The notes beneath the pieces were generated by a model. The model did no database searches and was not told the origin of the DNA. It saw only the letters and a program-made list of their open reading frames with translations. This document shows, one piece after another, positions 23,619-42,289 of a stretch of 64,000 nucleotides of DNA (its first letter is position 1; every line of letters begins with the position of its first letter). The position numbers were made by a program, and so were the translations under genes. Origin of the DNA: Setaria digitata (lineage: Eukaryota > Nematoda > Chromadorea > Rhabditida > Setariidae); contig RCAB01000365.1 in NCBI GenBank assembly GCA_003640385.1, positions 1 to 64,000 on the forward strand, read 5' to 3'.

Positions 23619-25656
23619 TTACAGTGCCAGTTCTCTGTTAGAACCATCAATTGAAGACTTTTTTAGCGCATTTTCTCCCATGATTTGACTTCTCACTGTT
23701 TCGTCTAAAATCGTTTCTGGCGGACTTACTAAAAACTTCGGCGTGTTTGATATTCCTAATCTGAAATAGAAGAAGAGTTAATTTTTTTAAAAAACTTGAA
23801 AAGCCTTCAAAAATTTTTGAATAAAAGTAAAACGCCATTTCCAAATGTAATGTATTACTGATTAATTGATTGGTGAATGAATATGTAAAAATGTCAATGC
23901 GAACTCCTAAGGCAATTAATTAGTATTAAGATATATCTTAGGATATATTTATTCCTATTTATGTTCTCTTAAAAATTAGTTTATATCAATGCATAATAAA
24001 TATCTTAAGAAAGACAAAAGTACCAAGTATTGATTTCTTAATCATCTTTACGATAATCAAACATTTTATAGAACTGCAGTAATGGATCAGGAAATACAAA
24101 AGTGATCATTCTACAGAACACATTGAGGAATCAATGTATTGACGTTGCGCTTATGTGAACTAATTAATAGATTTCAAGATTGGCTAAATTGGCTAGATGA
24201 AATGAAGCGAAAATTTCTGCACGATTGGCAAGTTTAGTTTACTTTCTAACAGTAGATGGCGGGTTTCTTGGCGATTTCGAATCAGCAATTGAATAGTGAT
24301 CGGAGATAAATATTGGCTTTCGGTCATCTTCCGCTGCCCACACTTGACGGCAACGAAAATAGCAGTGTATGTTGTAAGTGAATAATATTGCGTAACCAAT
24401 TACAAAAATTCTGAGAAAGTGGGATAATTTCGAAATTTATTAAACTTGAAGTTGAAATTTAAAAACAAAACAAAGCAAACAAACAAATCAATACGATTGC
24501 TGTTCAGGGCTGTAATTGTATGCAGTACTTACTAATTTTCATTACTACCATTTAGGAATTTTTAAATCTCAAGAGAAAAACTTGCTAGAGAGATAAAAAA
24601 GAAAAATTTGAAACAAATAAAAAAGGATTACGCTATGTTCAAATAAATTGCAACTAGGCATCTAGCACTCGAATTCTGACGAATTGCTTTCTGGATAGCA
24701 TCTAAATGTCTTTTAGCTTCTTTCCGGCTACGTGGCATTCGTGGAATCACAATCGCAATATTCTTCCCGAAGAGTTTGAAAGTGTAAGAACGCTAAAAAC
24801 CACGTGCATTTATAAAAGGTATATATTTACCACCAAAGAGCTACTTGCCAGAATTTGTTTTTTACTATTCCATACTTTGCATACTCTAATCAAGCGAATT
24901 TTGCAAAATTAGTGTTTTAGTTCGTTTAGAAAACCAAAACGAACGAATGCTTTAATAATTAATAATTAGGCAAAGTTTTTGCTTATCAGAGCTCACATTG
25001 CTCTCTTAATCTTTTGAGATTTTAATAATGAATATTGGAATTAAGCAGCTGCAAAAAAGAGGGCTATCTCAAATTTTCCGATCAAAAAAAAACTCGATTT
25101 AATAAGTTTTCGCCAGTAAAAAAGACCTTGCCATCAAAAAATTCTGCGATTGTCCAGAAAGTTTTATTGTAGGCTGTTTCAGCTAACCATTTTACTTTCG
25201 CCCATACTTGGTCGATTATTTCTTTTGAAGGTGAACACCTTGGCTTGGTATTATTTGCGCTAAAATTAATGACGAATCTAAGCAAGCTTACTTCTCTATC
25301 TTAAAATTTGACAAACTCTTCAAGACAGTTTTAATATATGCTAAATTAATGAACAAGAAGTTATAGAAATTGATGAAAATTTAAGTATTATCAAGAATTT
25401 TAAAATTCCATAATTCAGTTGTTCCACGTTAAAGTAATGAATTTTGAAACTCTAAATACTGAAACTTGTTCATCCTAAATGTATTTTGTAATAAACCCTT
25501 GACAGAAAATTACTTTGAAAATGAATAAAATCAAATTGTCAAAAAAAGAGAAAACCTAATTAATTTTTTTATTTTAATCTGTGCAGTTTTTTTTGACGGC
25601 ATAGCAGTTATTTCAGTAACGATAACTAGGACCATTGTCCAATGCCATAACTCCAT
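23619..25656 (-). CDS. Unrecognised type I single-pass membrane protein, 234 residues
   Basis: Five minus-strand exons (25556-25656, 25127-25259, 24632-24792, 24243-24410, 23619-23760) sum to 705 nt and join with matching phases and GT/AG ends. The ATG is 3 nt after an ATTCTAG acceptor. Residues 1-18 form a signal peptide (MELWHWTMVLVIVTEITA). A luminal or extracellular domain of about 100 residues follows, with three N-glycosylation sequons (N36, N65, N118) and a tryptophan-rich helix (VWAKVKWLAETAYNKTFW). One membrane segment lies at about 123-144 (CLVAIYLNIAIFVIGYAILF). A 90-residue cytoplasmic tail carries a basic anchor and a serine/proline-rich stretch (ADSKSPRNPPSTVRK). I recognise no family; a nematode-restricted surface or secretory-pathway protein is the likeliest guess. 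Confidence 0.75.
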
Positions 25657-26939
25657 CCTCTAGAATGTATATGCATGGGATGATAATTAGCTGAGATTGC
25701 AATAGACTCATACGTTTGAACCTGGAATCAGTCGGATGTTTTCCTCTGAAACAGATAAACAATGATTTAACTTATAAACAAATTCTTGGCAGTACTTGAC
25801 AAGTAATCTTATGGCATTGAAAACTAACGACAACTGCTTGAAAAAAAAATGAAGTCTGAGAAACAAACAATTTCAAACACATGAAAAAAAATAAAATGCA
25901 GAACGAAATTGTAAGTTGATAAGACTAGAAAGCGGTTGATTAAAAGTTCAGAAGTTATTTCCCCAAATAAAGAGAATAATGAGAAGTGTTATTCGACCGT
26001 TCTGTGAGCTCGTATGTGTAACTTCCATCGATCAAAGTTTTTTTTTTACCGCCAACATTTGTATTGTTTCATTAGGAATTAGTGGCAATCCAAGCAAAAA
26101 TAAAATGCATGTTTGGATAAAAAACTGAAAGTGTTAAAGGACAAAAAGGAACGATGTAGCTGATATGAAAAATTTTCCACGTCCCATTTTTTTCGGAAAA
26201 ATTTTTTGAGCATTTCTAAATTCATAATTAAATTTAAAAGTTGCTGCTTTTTGAATCAATTCTTGCTTACAAGACTAAGTATTTACAAGTCTTTTATGAA
26301 TGCTTGCCAAAGTATATGATAGAGAGATTGTAAATTATAAAATAAAGATATCATATCCATTTAAAAGATCAATATAAAAGATATTCTTTCGGCTGCACAT
26401 AAATAATCCGAAAAGTACTATCAGTTTAATACCATTTGAGAAAATACATCTAAGATCAATGGAAAATTCATTACGATGCCAAACATTTTCCAGCATGGTC
26501 GTTGTTTTCATGAAGTCAAGCTAGTATAGTACTGCCTGGAATTCAAACACCTTTGGAAGTTAAAATCTAACTTCGTTCTAATAATTTTTAAAATGAAACT
26601 TTGTTTCTCTCCAAGATGCCCATAAATGCGAAGTGCTATCGTTCATCAAATCATACAGGAGTTTTTTTTTTTTTTAAATCCAGGAATGATGATGCATTTA
26701 AATTCCTCAAATTGTAATAAATTTTTCATTCCCTGTTGCTCTTATTTCATTTTTTAATAGAATTGTTTTCTAAAATCAGTCACAATATTCGCTGTCATTA
26801 GACTCTCTACAATGCAGTTAAATCTTATCAGCCATCAATTCAGCAAAACTGGCTTCACATCTTGTATCTCTTGCCCTTTCGGGTTATTCATTTTATTAAA
26901 GTTACGGACTTTTATAAAACAAAACTTCGAGTTAATTAA

Positions 26940-27179
26940 TCATTTAACAGTTTTTAGAATGTTATTTCCAACATCCATGTCAGTTATCACTTGCTTCTGA
27001 GTGATAAGGATAATTGTAAAAATCAACACTAAAAGTGAACCCAATAAGTTTATTCTCCAGAAAAAAACATTATTGGCATTACGACGCTTTTTAAAATCGG
27101 GAAAGCAGGTTGTCGAAAAATAGAGATCACAGCAACTCTGAACATTTAGATTCATTGTGCACATTGTTGTTAATTCCAT
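26940..27179 (-). CDS. Small single-pass membrane protein candidate, 79 residues
   Basis: One open frame begins with an ATG 4 nt after a TACTTAG acceptor and encodes a cysteine-containing head (VQSCCDLYFSTTCFPDFKKR), then one membrane segment (LLGSLLVLIFTIILI). A GTGATA donor-like site follows the membrane segment (after QKQ), so the last 17 residues could be intronic and the gene longer. No homolog recognised. Confidence 0.4.
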   Translation of the reverse strand: MELTTMCTMNLNVQSCCDLYFSTTCFPDFKKRRNANNVFFWRINLLGSLLVLIFTIILITQKQVITDMDVGNNILKTVK

Positions 27180-27438
27180 TTTGCTAAGTACACTCCAATT
27201 CTTTCAGCACTTTTTGCTTCGCACTTTTCCATAAGTGTAGTAGTAAAAAGAAGTTTTTTAGAAAAATTTTGCGATAAGTAATAAGTAAGTGAAGAAATAG
27301 AATAACTAAGGTTTTGAGGAGACTTCAGAATTCGTTAAGAATGTTTAAATAAGAGCAAAGCTTTCAGTTCTTCTAATGCCTGGTACTTAAATTAATCATT
27401 TTTAGATATTAAAAGTTTGAATTTACTCAAAAAATTTT

Positions 27439-27640
27439 AGATGGATGGCGGAATATCAATGATAACAATGCTGAAGTTTTACAACCCGGAGGAAGCATGA
27501 ATCGACGAGTAACATCAGTATTTCGGATCGACTAACAAAATCGAAAATTCAATTTGGATGAATTCCCTATGAAAAACAAGGAAGATTTTGCAGTATCTTC
27601 CTCTGTAATAAAAAGCCGAGAACAAAACGAATAAATAATG
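27439..27640 (+). other. Coding-like frame interrupted by one stop
   Basis: After a TTTTAG acceptor one plus frame reads WRNINDNNAEVLQPGGSMN and on to VFRID, a TAA (27532-27534), then FNLDEFPMKNKEDFAVSSS to a second TAA. The composition suggests coding sequence. It may be a terminal exon whose upstream exons I cannot find, or a pseudogene fragment. It converges on the 3' end of the cytochrome b5 gene. Confidence 0.25.
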
Positions 27641-27703
27641 ATTTGATTAAGCCAACCAGTATAAAATAAAATATACAATTAAACATGAGTGAATCAAATG
27701 ACA

Positions 27704-28758
27704 TTAATATGCCAAGAAATAGTAAATGACAGCGAATAGTGAGACGAAAAATGCAACATATATCATTGGATCGACTGCGCCAGAATCACTAAATTTAAAT
27801 TATCGAATTATTATTGAATGGAATTAATGCAAACTGAGAAAAGTCATATCCATACTTGGCAAGAATTTTCATGATATTTCATAATGGCTCCTTGCTTTAA
27901 GTAATACTGAAACCTTACAAATCTCAAGATTTGCTCTTCATTTAGATAAGGGACCTTTGTTACAAAAAGAGGTGAGAATAAGTTAAACAAGAAGAGAGAT
28001 TCAAATAATAAAAATCTCTTCTATTATTGCAAACGATTCAAACATTTATTGTTTCATTAAGATTACCTTTTATCTTTAGTTCCACCGACTTCTTTCTCGA
28101 ACCATTTTTTTTTATTGTATGAATACGTTATCTTCTCCGCCTGAAATTAATGGTACCACTACAAATATTAATTACTAACTGTTAACCCCGACTAAAATTT
28201 TGAAAATTTCTAAATTCTAAAAAGGTTTTGTTCATTGCTTCATTCATAAACCAAAAGGTTCTTAACTGCTATTTCTTCTCAAATTTAAAGACAAATTTTA
28301 AGCGTTTTTTAGGAATTATACGATTGACATATTTGCAAAAATTCCAGCAATAAACAAAATGAAATGATATCTAAATTTCTTTCCGACTGCGAGTAAAATA
28401 ATGAAAAGAATTTGAGGAAACTTATGCTTTTTTTACATCAACTATTTCCGCCACCAAGTAATTCTCCTTCAAATGTTGCGCATCAGTTGAATGTCCAATA
28501 TCTTCATATGCTTCGGTACCATCAAGACCAGCAAGTCTCAGTAACACTTCATTACCACCTGGATGCTAAAATTACGATGCTAATAGGTATAAAGTAGCAA
28601 AATTTGATGCGAGAAGTGCCGTAATGCTTTGGAATCAAATTCACCTCATCCAAAAATGTTGTTAGATCATAAACTTTGTTCCCGATGCAAATCCATGCAC
28701 TATTACTACTATTATGCTCAGCAACCTGTGCTCGTGTTACCCTCTGTATACCTGTCAT
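27704..28758 (-). CDS. Cytochrome b5, tail-anchored, 133 residues
   Basis: Microsomal-type cytochrome b5 passes electrons to desaturases, hydroxylases and P450s on the cytosolic face of the ER. Four minus-strand exons (28645-28758, 28437-28565, 28067-28140, 27704-27788) join in phase. The fold is complete: [17 protein letters not shown], then HPGG with the first heme ligand at His39, then EDIGHSTDA with the second at His63. These are the same positions as in mammalian b5. Residues about 113-130 form a C-terminal membrane anchor ([18 protein letters not shown]) with a very short lumenal end. The ATG lies 5 nt after a TTTCCAG acceptor. The heme-binding loop is split exactly before HPGG by an intron. 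It faces the Rab6 gene head to head across 2.7 kb. Confidence 0.93.
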
Positions 28759-29855
28759 CTTTCCTGGAAAATGTACGATTTTCGTAAACATGACAAATTC
28801 CATCGTTTTTATAATAAAATTTTCAAAACTTATCACATTAGATTAATCGACTGTTTATTTTTTTTACGTTACTGACAGAGTAAATTAGCCAGTTGGTGAG
28901 GACAAACATTATATAAACAATGGAAAATTTTATTTGCAGAAAACTGCACTATAAAATGAAATAAAAATTAGACCTTCTCTTTCGAAAAAAAATCCACTTT
29001 TGATTTGAGAAACAAAACCAAAATGCTGGTATCATCAACTAGTTAAAATCAAAAATTCAAATTGGAGCCAGAACTTGCTTTCAAGCTTTCACATTCATAA
29101 AAGACGAGTTTATCTTCGAATCTGTCCTTCAATGACTATTAAACAACAAAACTGGATGAAATATGCACCATATGAATTTAAATTTAATTTTAATAACTCT
29201 CTTCCAAACAAATTTGAACTTAAGTAACTCTAAATTTAAATAATTCATGTGGAGAATTCAAATAACAAATAAAGCAATGCCAAGAATTAAGTGATAAAAA
29301 ATAGAAAAATTAGAATGGAAAAAATTTAGAACCTAAAAAATCTAAAAAAATTAGAATAGATTGATAATTTCTGGACAGAAATAAAAAAGCTAGTTTGATG
29401 GAACTCGTGTAAAACAGCAAACTGTTGATAGAACAGATTTCGGCAATAAAAAAAAAATTCTACAAAGAACACTTCTTCTGGCCAAAAATAAGATCGAAAT
29501 TTTTTTCCAATTAATTCACTTTTTCTGAAAAATTTGAAAGTTTTCTTACATGGGAAAATAAAGAAAAGTAAGCCGGAACTGATCTTTAAAAAACTTCGTA
29601 AGTAAAAGTTTCAATTTAGAGTAAATCTTTTATCTGAAAAAAAGATAAAATTGGAAAGAGTTAAAAATCAAAAATAAGAGTTCTCAGTGAAATGTGAACT
29701 AGTAACGTTTTCAATTGGTAATAACGATGGAACGAACGATACGTAATAAGCGACCTTCGAGAAGAAATTGCTATGATTCTGTGGCACACTTTCATGAGAG
29801 TAGAAAGAACATTCAATGAATAGTCAGTCACTTCAGGTAACCTTCCAAGTTGAAC

Positions 29856-29921
<66 letters not shown>

Positions 29922-31478
29922 CTACTGCAACCTTGACAGAAGACAATATTTCCCAAATTAGAAAACATTAATATATAGCTGTCAACAAGCCATAGGCAAT
30001 TTAAAAGTAAAAAAGAATAAATGATAGGGGGAAAACTAGTTAATTCACGAGGAACTCTGACTGTCCCGCAATGTTTCCTGGTAGTTTAGCTAAAAAGTTA
30101 ACTTGCAATTATCAAGTAGGATCATCCTAATGGATAAAAGAGAATAAGTTAGGTTATTTTGTCGGAAACTATAGAGAAGTTGATTTTGATTCTGAAGCAT
30201 ATTTTGATTTTCATTATCTCAAACATTTGACTCTGCCTATTGTATAATAGTAAAAATCTTGTGCATAGTTTTATACGTATAATTCTAACTCATATTTTAA
30301 TACTTTTTAATGAATTGTTAACTCTTTTAGCTAGATGAAAGCATATTATGTAGGAGGCAGAACGAAACAGTAAAAATGAAATTTGCTATGAACAAACAAG
30401 TTTAGAAAAATCTGAAATTTTTTTTTTGACCATATTCGGAAGATTTCAGTCGGAATAAAAAAAATGAAAAAAAAAAGCTAAAATTGGATTGGAAAGGAAT
30501 GAACACACTCCGATAATGTTGTATTCTTATTTGGATTCATTTTTAATTACTTATGGAACATTCATGGATTATTTCCCAAACTGAGTATAATAGATTTTAA
30601 GCAAAAATATCGCTTTTGTACGAAACTATCATTTAAAACACTTCTTTACCTCTTCGTGTGAAATTTAATTTTTTTTTAAATTTTAGTTTCAGTAGACTGA
30701 ACAGGTCGAAAAACAAATTTCTATCAAGTAGTAAAAACACAACAAAAAAGAAATTTAATCATGAATCGGTAAGATTATTGAAACCAATTGATTTAAAGAA
30801 TCAGAATTCGATGAGAAAATGAGATGAGTGGCCCTTTCGTCGTTTCATACCGACAAGTTGATAAGGAAAGAGCAGGAGAGAAGAGATTAATCAGTTAGGT
30901 AACCAGTTCAGTGATCGATACAGATCTTTGAATTTTTCATCTCAGCACTGACTAATCATTTTCAAATCATAAATTGGAAGGACCTGCCAACTGGGTTTCC
31001 AGATTCATTTATCAGCATTTGTTTTGGTCATGCATATTAACAAGCATATCATTGCGGGACAAGGAAAGGGAAAACTTCTTTAAGTCATAAGAAGCACTGC
31101 AACGCATCTCTTACACGTGAACACGTCCAGGTACTTGATAACTACAAATCACTTCCTGTCGCGAGATTTGTCTTGGAAGGATAGAGTGCTGCAACAGCTG
31201 CACGACACGTTTGCTAGATAGACATTTTCAGGTTGCAATTCTGAAAGGATCAGGGGAAGGGGATTGTTGTCTTTTGTCTCCAATAGAGGTATTATTGATG
31301 TGGCGTCTCATGTAGCACGTGAAGTTTCACTTACTGCATGTTTTAATAGTATCACTTAGCCCTGTTCTGAATGTACATAGTTGAATGTGTATGGAGCTTG
31401 ATTTTGAAACCTCCGGATTCCAAACAGAAATTGACTGAGACATGAAATCATCCAAAACTTACCTGTTAATTTCAGAAC
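28759..31478. promoter_or_regulatory. Divergent intergenic region between cytochrome b5 and Rab6 genes
   Basis: Both flanking genes read outwards. The half next to Rab6 (about 31030-31330) is visibly richer in G and C than its surroundings and carries two CACGTG E-box hexamers (near 31117 and 31317), a plausible promoter. The other half is simple AT-rich DNA with a GA microsatellite at 29856-29921. Confidence 0.4.
29856..29921. repeat. (GA)n microsatellite
   Basis: About 33 GA units, interrupted once by AT near 29868 and once by GG near 29916. Confidence 0.95.
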
Positions 31479-37227
<5,749 letters not shown>

Positions 37228-38605
37228 TCGTGTTGGTCAGAAGCTGGATGCATCTCGTTTCACTTCTTGTCTGCTAAGAAGTCTGTTTCAGTACCAACAG
37301 AAGTATATCAATTCCCAGTAATTTTCTGAGTTTTATTTGGCTTCAGTAGGTAAAAAATTAGTGTATGATCCCTCCAAGCTAAACTTCTGATTTCCTTTTT
37401 CACATGTATGCATAAATGCCAGCCAAATTATGACAGAAATATTGACAAATTCTCTGTAGGATGACTAAATTGATATTACTGAATCTAAGGAAAACTAACC
37501 ATAACAACCAAGGTTATTCTGTAATAATCGTTTCTTCCTTTTTTCGTTGCTTGATTTTTTCAAATTACATATTGGTTGCGGAGAATACCCTTTTATTCTC
37601 CAATTATTCCTATAACATTGTATTATTCCTGCATTTGACCACTACCATTCCTACTATCTATTTTTAGCCCTGTGATATTTATTTATATCCCAAAAACTAG
37701 AATCGGCCGTAATCTAAGTTAACGACATAAATCGGCTTTTGTAATCCATAGTGGCTCGTCATGTGTGCGTTGTATGTTCTCGTGTTCTCTCGTTTATTTT
37801 TTTTATTTTTTTATTTTTTTTAATAGACAGTTAAAGCTATTTCGGCATTGTGATATATATTCGGCAAATTTTTCACAAGTCCTGAATCACTGAAGTTTTA
37901 ATATGATTATTACTGACTGATACTATACCATTCCTCCCACCTTTCAAAACAGGCACAAGTGTCTCTTTAACCTCATACAGAGAAAAAAATATCCCCGTTT
38001 AAGATAAGGATATGAAAGTAAGAAACAAAATAAGACGCTGCTCAGAATCCTGAATTAAAATTATACTTCATAAAAATGGGAAAAAGAAATTTTTGTCATT
38101 ATAACGAATGCAAGAAAAAAAAAAGCTATGGACAGAAACATACAGATATTAAAATGAAACAAAACAAACTTCATCAAAAACGCCAAGACTAAAATGCCAT
38201 TGACATGCCATATTTAATACCGTAAAGCACAATAAACATGAAGTGTTTGGTCGAGTGACCTAATAAAAAGCAAGGGATGATTTAAGCTGCAGTCTCTGTG
38301 ATCTGTTCTTCTCCATGATAGTAATAAATTACGAAGTGTGGCAGAAATTACGAAATTTGGGAAAGTATTCCGACAGCAACAATTATGCTTGTAAGTCGTT
38401 TAACCTTCACACTGTTCGAAGGTCTTAACGATTCGATGAAAAAATGAAAAACATAACGAAAATTCTGTTAACAAAAAACCCTAATGTGGATTACTATTCC
38501 AGTATAAAAATGTTCACTCTAATTACTGAAGTTTTGGGCGCCTATACAATAAAAAAACAAGTCTGGATGTCTAAACTGATCAACATGACCAAACTTTGAC
38601 ACAAT
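37228..38605. other. Convergent intergenic region (Rab6 / Ubc13 3' ends)
   Basis: Both flanking genes end here. Contains T-rich runs near 37798-37824 and no frame with coding character. Confidence 0.5.
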
Positions 38606-39064
38606 TCAATCACCGGTTGCATAGATACGTGTCCATTCTTGCGCTATGCGTATAGCATCACTTTCATTGTTTTTCCATTGCTCCGCAACGTCGGTTGCTA
38701 GTGGGTCGTCGGGATTTGGTGCTGACAGTAATGCTTGGATCGAGAGTAGAACAGTACGTATTTGAAGTGCCGGTGACCATTTATCCTTTAGAATATCCAA
38801 ACATATTCGTCCCAGCTTATCGATATTAGGATGATAAATTTTAGTCATAAATCGAACTTTTGGTGCCGCCATAGGATATTCTTCAGGTAGGAAAAGTTCC
38901 AATTTAAAAACGCCGCCTGCAAATGGGCTACCTTCAGGACCAGCAATTATAACATGAAAATAACGAGCATTGCTGTCATCTGGAACTGCCGAAATTCCAG
39001 GTACAGGATCATTCATCAGACGTTGTGTTTCTTTCGTTATACGTCTCGGCAAAGCACTAGCCAT
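38606..39064 (-). CDS. ubc-13: Ubiquitin-conjugating enzyme E2 N (Ubc13), 152 residues, intronless
   Basis: Ubc13 pairs with a UEV partner to build Lys63-linked ubiquitin chains for DNA-damage tolerance and signalling. One uninterrupted frame covers the whole protein at exactly the usual length. It shows the N-terminal helix [52 protein letters not shown], the catalytic YHPN (77-80) and Cys88 in GRICLDIL, and [14 protein letters not shown]. Sequence is near-identical to metazoan Ubc13 from the catalytic site to ADVAEQW-like TDVAEQW; the last residues differ. The modelled ATG is 22 nt after a TTTTTACAG acceptor; a longer in-frame extension upstream would cross that acceptor. It is the only long single-exon gene in the window. 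Confidence 0.95.
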   Translation of the reverse strand: MASALPRRITKETQRLMNDPVPGISAVPDDSNARYFHVIIAGPEGSPFAGGVFKLELFLPEEYPMAAPKVRFMTKIYHPNIDKLGRICLDILKDKWSPALQIRTVLLSIQALLSAPNPDDPLATDVAEQWKNNESDAIRIAQEWTRIYATGD

Positions 39065-42000
39065 CTTTGTGCAATCCCAGTCTAAACTGTAAAAATAAAA
39101 TATATTTCGCACCTACATGGCATAAAAACTATTCGGAACCATATCTGATTTAGCATAGTACTTTTAGTAAACCTTTGCCATCTAAGTAGCACAAAGTAAT
39201 TTAGTAACATAACTCAATTGTAAAACGTCTATTGACACCTGCATAAATTGAAACACCATAATAAGATATAAATCATATTCTTGTATGGAGTGACTCCTTT
39301 TTGCTAATAAAATTTCCATTTACTCGTCCCACTTATAAAACCATTTTAACAGGCACTGCAGATCATGAAATCGATCCTCAATGTAGATGAATTTCACCCT
39401 CTACAAAAAAAAAAAAAAAATTCCCCCTAAAGTTTATCAAAAAAACACTTCAAAAAAGCTGCCTAACCGTCTACTACTAACACATAAGCTAAACCGCTCC
39501 TAATGCAGTAAAAAAAAGAAAAAATATGCACTAATATTCATTGCAAAGACATACTTAACAAGAAGCTCCACTGCAATATCGAATATTACCTTTATTTCCA
39601 TAACTACTCAAATAATATTAATATTAAGAATAAATAACTAATATTAAGATAATTTTTAAAAGCTCTGAGCAACATGTGTAACCTTTAGAATAATAAAAAT
39701 GTCCACTGGCGCAACATACTAACCCCGTGAATGACTCGCTCGAGTAGAATCAGTGTTTTTGAAACGATTTATCTTTGAATATCTTTTACAAAATAAAATT
39801 ATTCTTGGAAAGGCACATGCGATATTCCTCTACAAAACACAGATCTTCGCGCCAATCAACAATATAACAGTCTAAAATAGCATCGGGAAGTTTTACAGCT
39901 GTAAGGATCAGCCAAATGAAACAAGACTTAGCAAATTAACGATAGCTAAGAATTTACTTATTAAGAGTATCTGCAATACCTGTCTTATTTCTTATTTCGA
40001 TACATCACCGCGTACAAAACTTATGCATCTACCGAATACTTCTGTAGCCAAATCGAAAAATTTCTCTATAATGCATGATTTGTATAATGCATATATCTCA
40101 CATTTTAACATTTTAAAACCTCCAGGAAAAATTACAGAAATATTAAAATCGATTGCTAGAAAATATGAAAAAAAATAAATAACACACTATTGGCTCCCAA
40201 TTAATCGTAACCTTGAGTTTCTGGAGATAACCAGAACTATTCATAAAATGAAACGAGTCACCAGATACTTCAGGAGAAAGGATGAGGTAAGTTGCTAAAG
40301 GCAAGTATAGAATAGCGATCCATAAAAAAGATTAATTAAAACATTTGCTTGGAAAAAATCAGACAAAAGCAGTAAATTAACTTCAATTACAGAACTGACG
40401 CGAAAAAGATATAATTAAAAATTTGAAGAAAAATCGGAAAAAATGCAGATGTTGAAATAATGAATAAATGGTAACTCCTTTACATAAAAAGAAAACTATC
40501 CAGGAAAAATCGAAGATTTTTGAAAAAAAAGAAACATTTTGAAAGCAGTAAATATTCACTAAACAATGAGATCCATAAAAATAAATGAAAACGAATATTT
40601 CCGAATTACTGAAGTCAGCCCTGAGAAGAGAGAATGAGTACTACTTCTGTCTCATAACCCATCCAGGGCTAAAAGTAAATGATGTTGGGAAGGATCCGAA
40701 TTTTTTTTTAAACATAAAGATGAATATTTTTGAAACTTGGTATAGTGACATAACAATCAATCATTTCGCGTGGATTTTTCGAATTGAAATTTCTAGAGAG
40801 ACATTCACATGACTGTAGCTTCTTTACCAGAAAATTTCAAATTAACGTCATCTTCTCAAGAAATGCAAAATGACGCAAAGTGAAAAAAGAAATACTTTTT
40901 CATAAAAATATTAAGAACAGTAGGCAAAGAACACAAGTGAGCACTAAGTGTGCCATTTGTGATTAAGACAAATATCTGATAGATACATAACCAAATCACA
41001 GGTGTCTGCTACAACAACCTTCAAAGAAGTTTTAAAAGTAGAGCGTAGAGAGAACTTTAGTAACTTACTACAGCACGTTTTCATAAAAATCATCGTAGAT
41101 ACTACGCATTACTTTTATAGGTTATGAAAACACATTTTTTAAGATGTAAAGCGTTGCTCTTCTCGAATAAATACAGCGTGCTCAGAAAAAGTTCATAATG
41201 AAATGCCATGTCCAGTCTGAAAGATACTTCCAATTTGAATCAAAGTTATATCTTCTAGCATATGTTGCTTATTTATAAATGAAAGGGAGACGAAATCACA
41301 GATCGAAGGATCCTATAATAATTTTAATATCAATAACAGCTGGAAAGTTTCGTTGCAAAAAAGGACAAAAGACGATAAATTCGAAAAGTCCAGGCGAAAG
41401 CAATATTATAATCCTTTTAAAATTATTATTTTCTAATTAGGTTTTTGCTTGAATAACAATAATCATTTCCGAATTACTACAGGAGAAAAGAAAGAAAAGA
41501 AATCAACAAGCGAGTGGTCTCTTGGCCTATAGCAGCATACATCAATGTAGAACAGAAAATATGAAATCTTTCGTGCTGCGGAAACAAAACATAGGTTATA
41601 TAGTCGATTGTAGACTGTCGCAAGTCGATCATTAACTAATTGTTATGTTTTTTTCCTGAAATGTCATAATACGAGTATCTGAAATAGACTAGTGAAAAAA
41701 GTAAAATGGTTTATAAATTAAATTGTAACAGCAAAAACATAACAATAAAGCAGCATAGCTGCTAATAAGTCGTCAATTCTGACAATCAGCTATCGACAAA
41801 TTATCAATTTTGCCAACAAAAACAAAACATCAAACTTGGTGGTATAAAAAAGAGTTCAGCTAATGACAAATCTTTAAGTTTGGCAATATAAAAAGTCTGC
41901 TGCGTCTAGTGGCTAATAAATAAAGTTGATCTTCCTCTAAACAAACATATCGAGGAAACATGGAATCCAGGACGTTTGACACATTATCTCTTAATGTAAC

Positions 42001-42066
42001 GAATTATCAACGATGGGCACCGAGTGACGAAACAGCGAAAGAATAGAAGTGATCTATAAATGTTAC
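39065..42066. other. Intergenic, no gene seen
   Basis: AT-rich with poly-A runs. A 75-codon plus frame at 40585-40812 has no recognisable features. A small 3' exon of the PKI-like gene may hide at the right end. Confidence 0.4.
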
Positions 42067-42289
42067 CTGTTCTATTAATATTGGAATAATCATCTCGGCA
42101 GTATGTATTCATTGAAGATAAGCGATCCGCAAGCTTTGTCGCTTCCGGGTCTATCTCTTGTATATCCACTTCTGGAACGGCATTCCGCCTTCCGGTGCGT
42201 CCGGAACTCACAAAACTTTTCATTTGATCATCATCGATGCTACCTTTGCTACCTCCTTGCATCGTATCATCCATTTCGCCCATTTTCAT
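42067..42289 (-). CDS. cAMP-dependent protein kinase inhibitor (PKI)-like
   Basis: PKI proteins block the free PKA catalytic subunit with a pseudosubstrate and export it from the nucleus. The frame from the ATG at 42289 contains FVSSGRTGRRNAV (26-38). This matches the PKI core FIASGRTGRRNAI, including the upstream Phe, the three arginines and Ala in place of the phosphorylated residue. A leucine-spaced segment ATKLADRLSSM (50-60) corresponds in position to the PKI nuclear export signal. The total of about 75 residues is the family's usual size. After residue 74 the exon meets a clear donor (ACAG/GTAACA at 42066). Either a short last exon follows, or the frame reads on to a stop at 41984. No acceptor is seen just before the ATG. 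Family call firm, 3' end uncertain. Confidence 0.8.
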
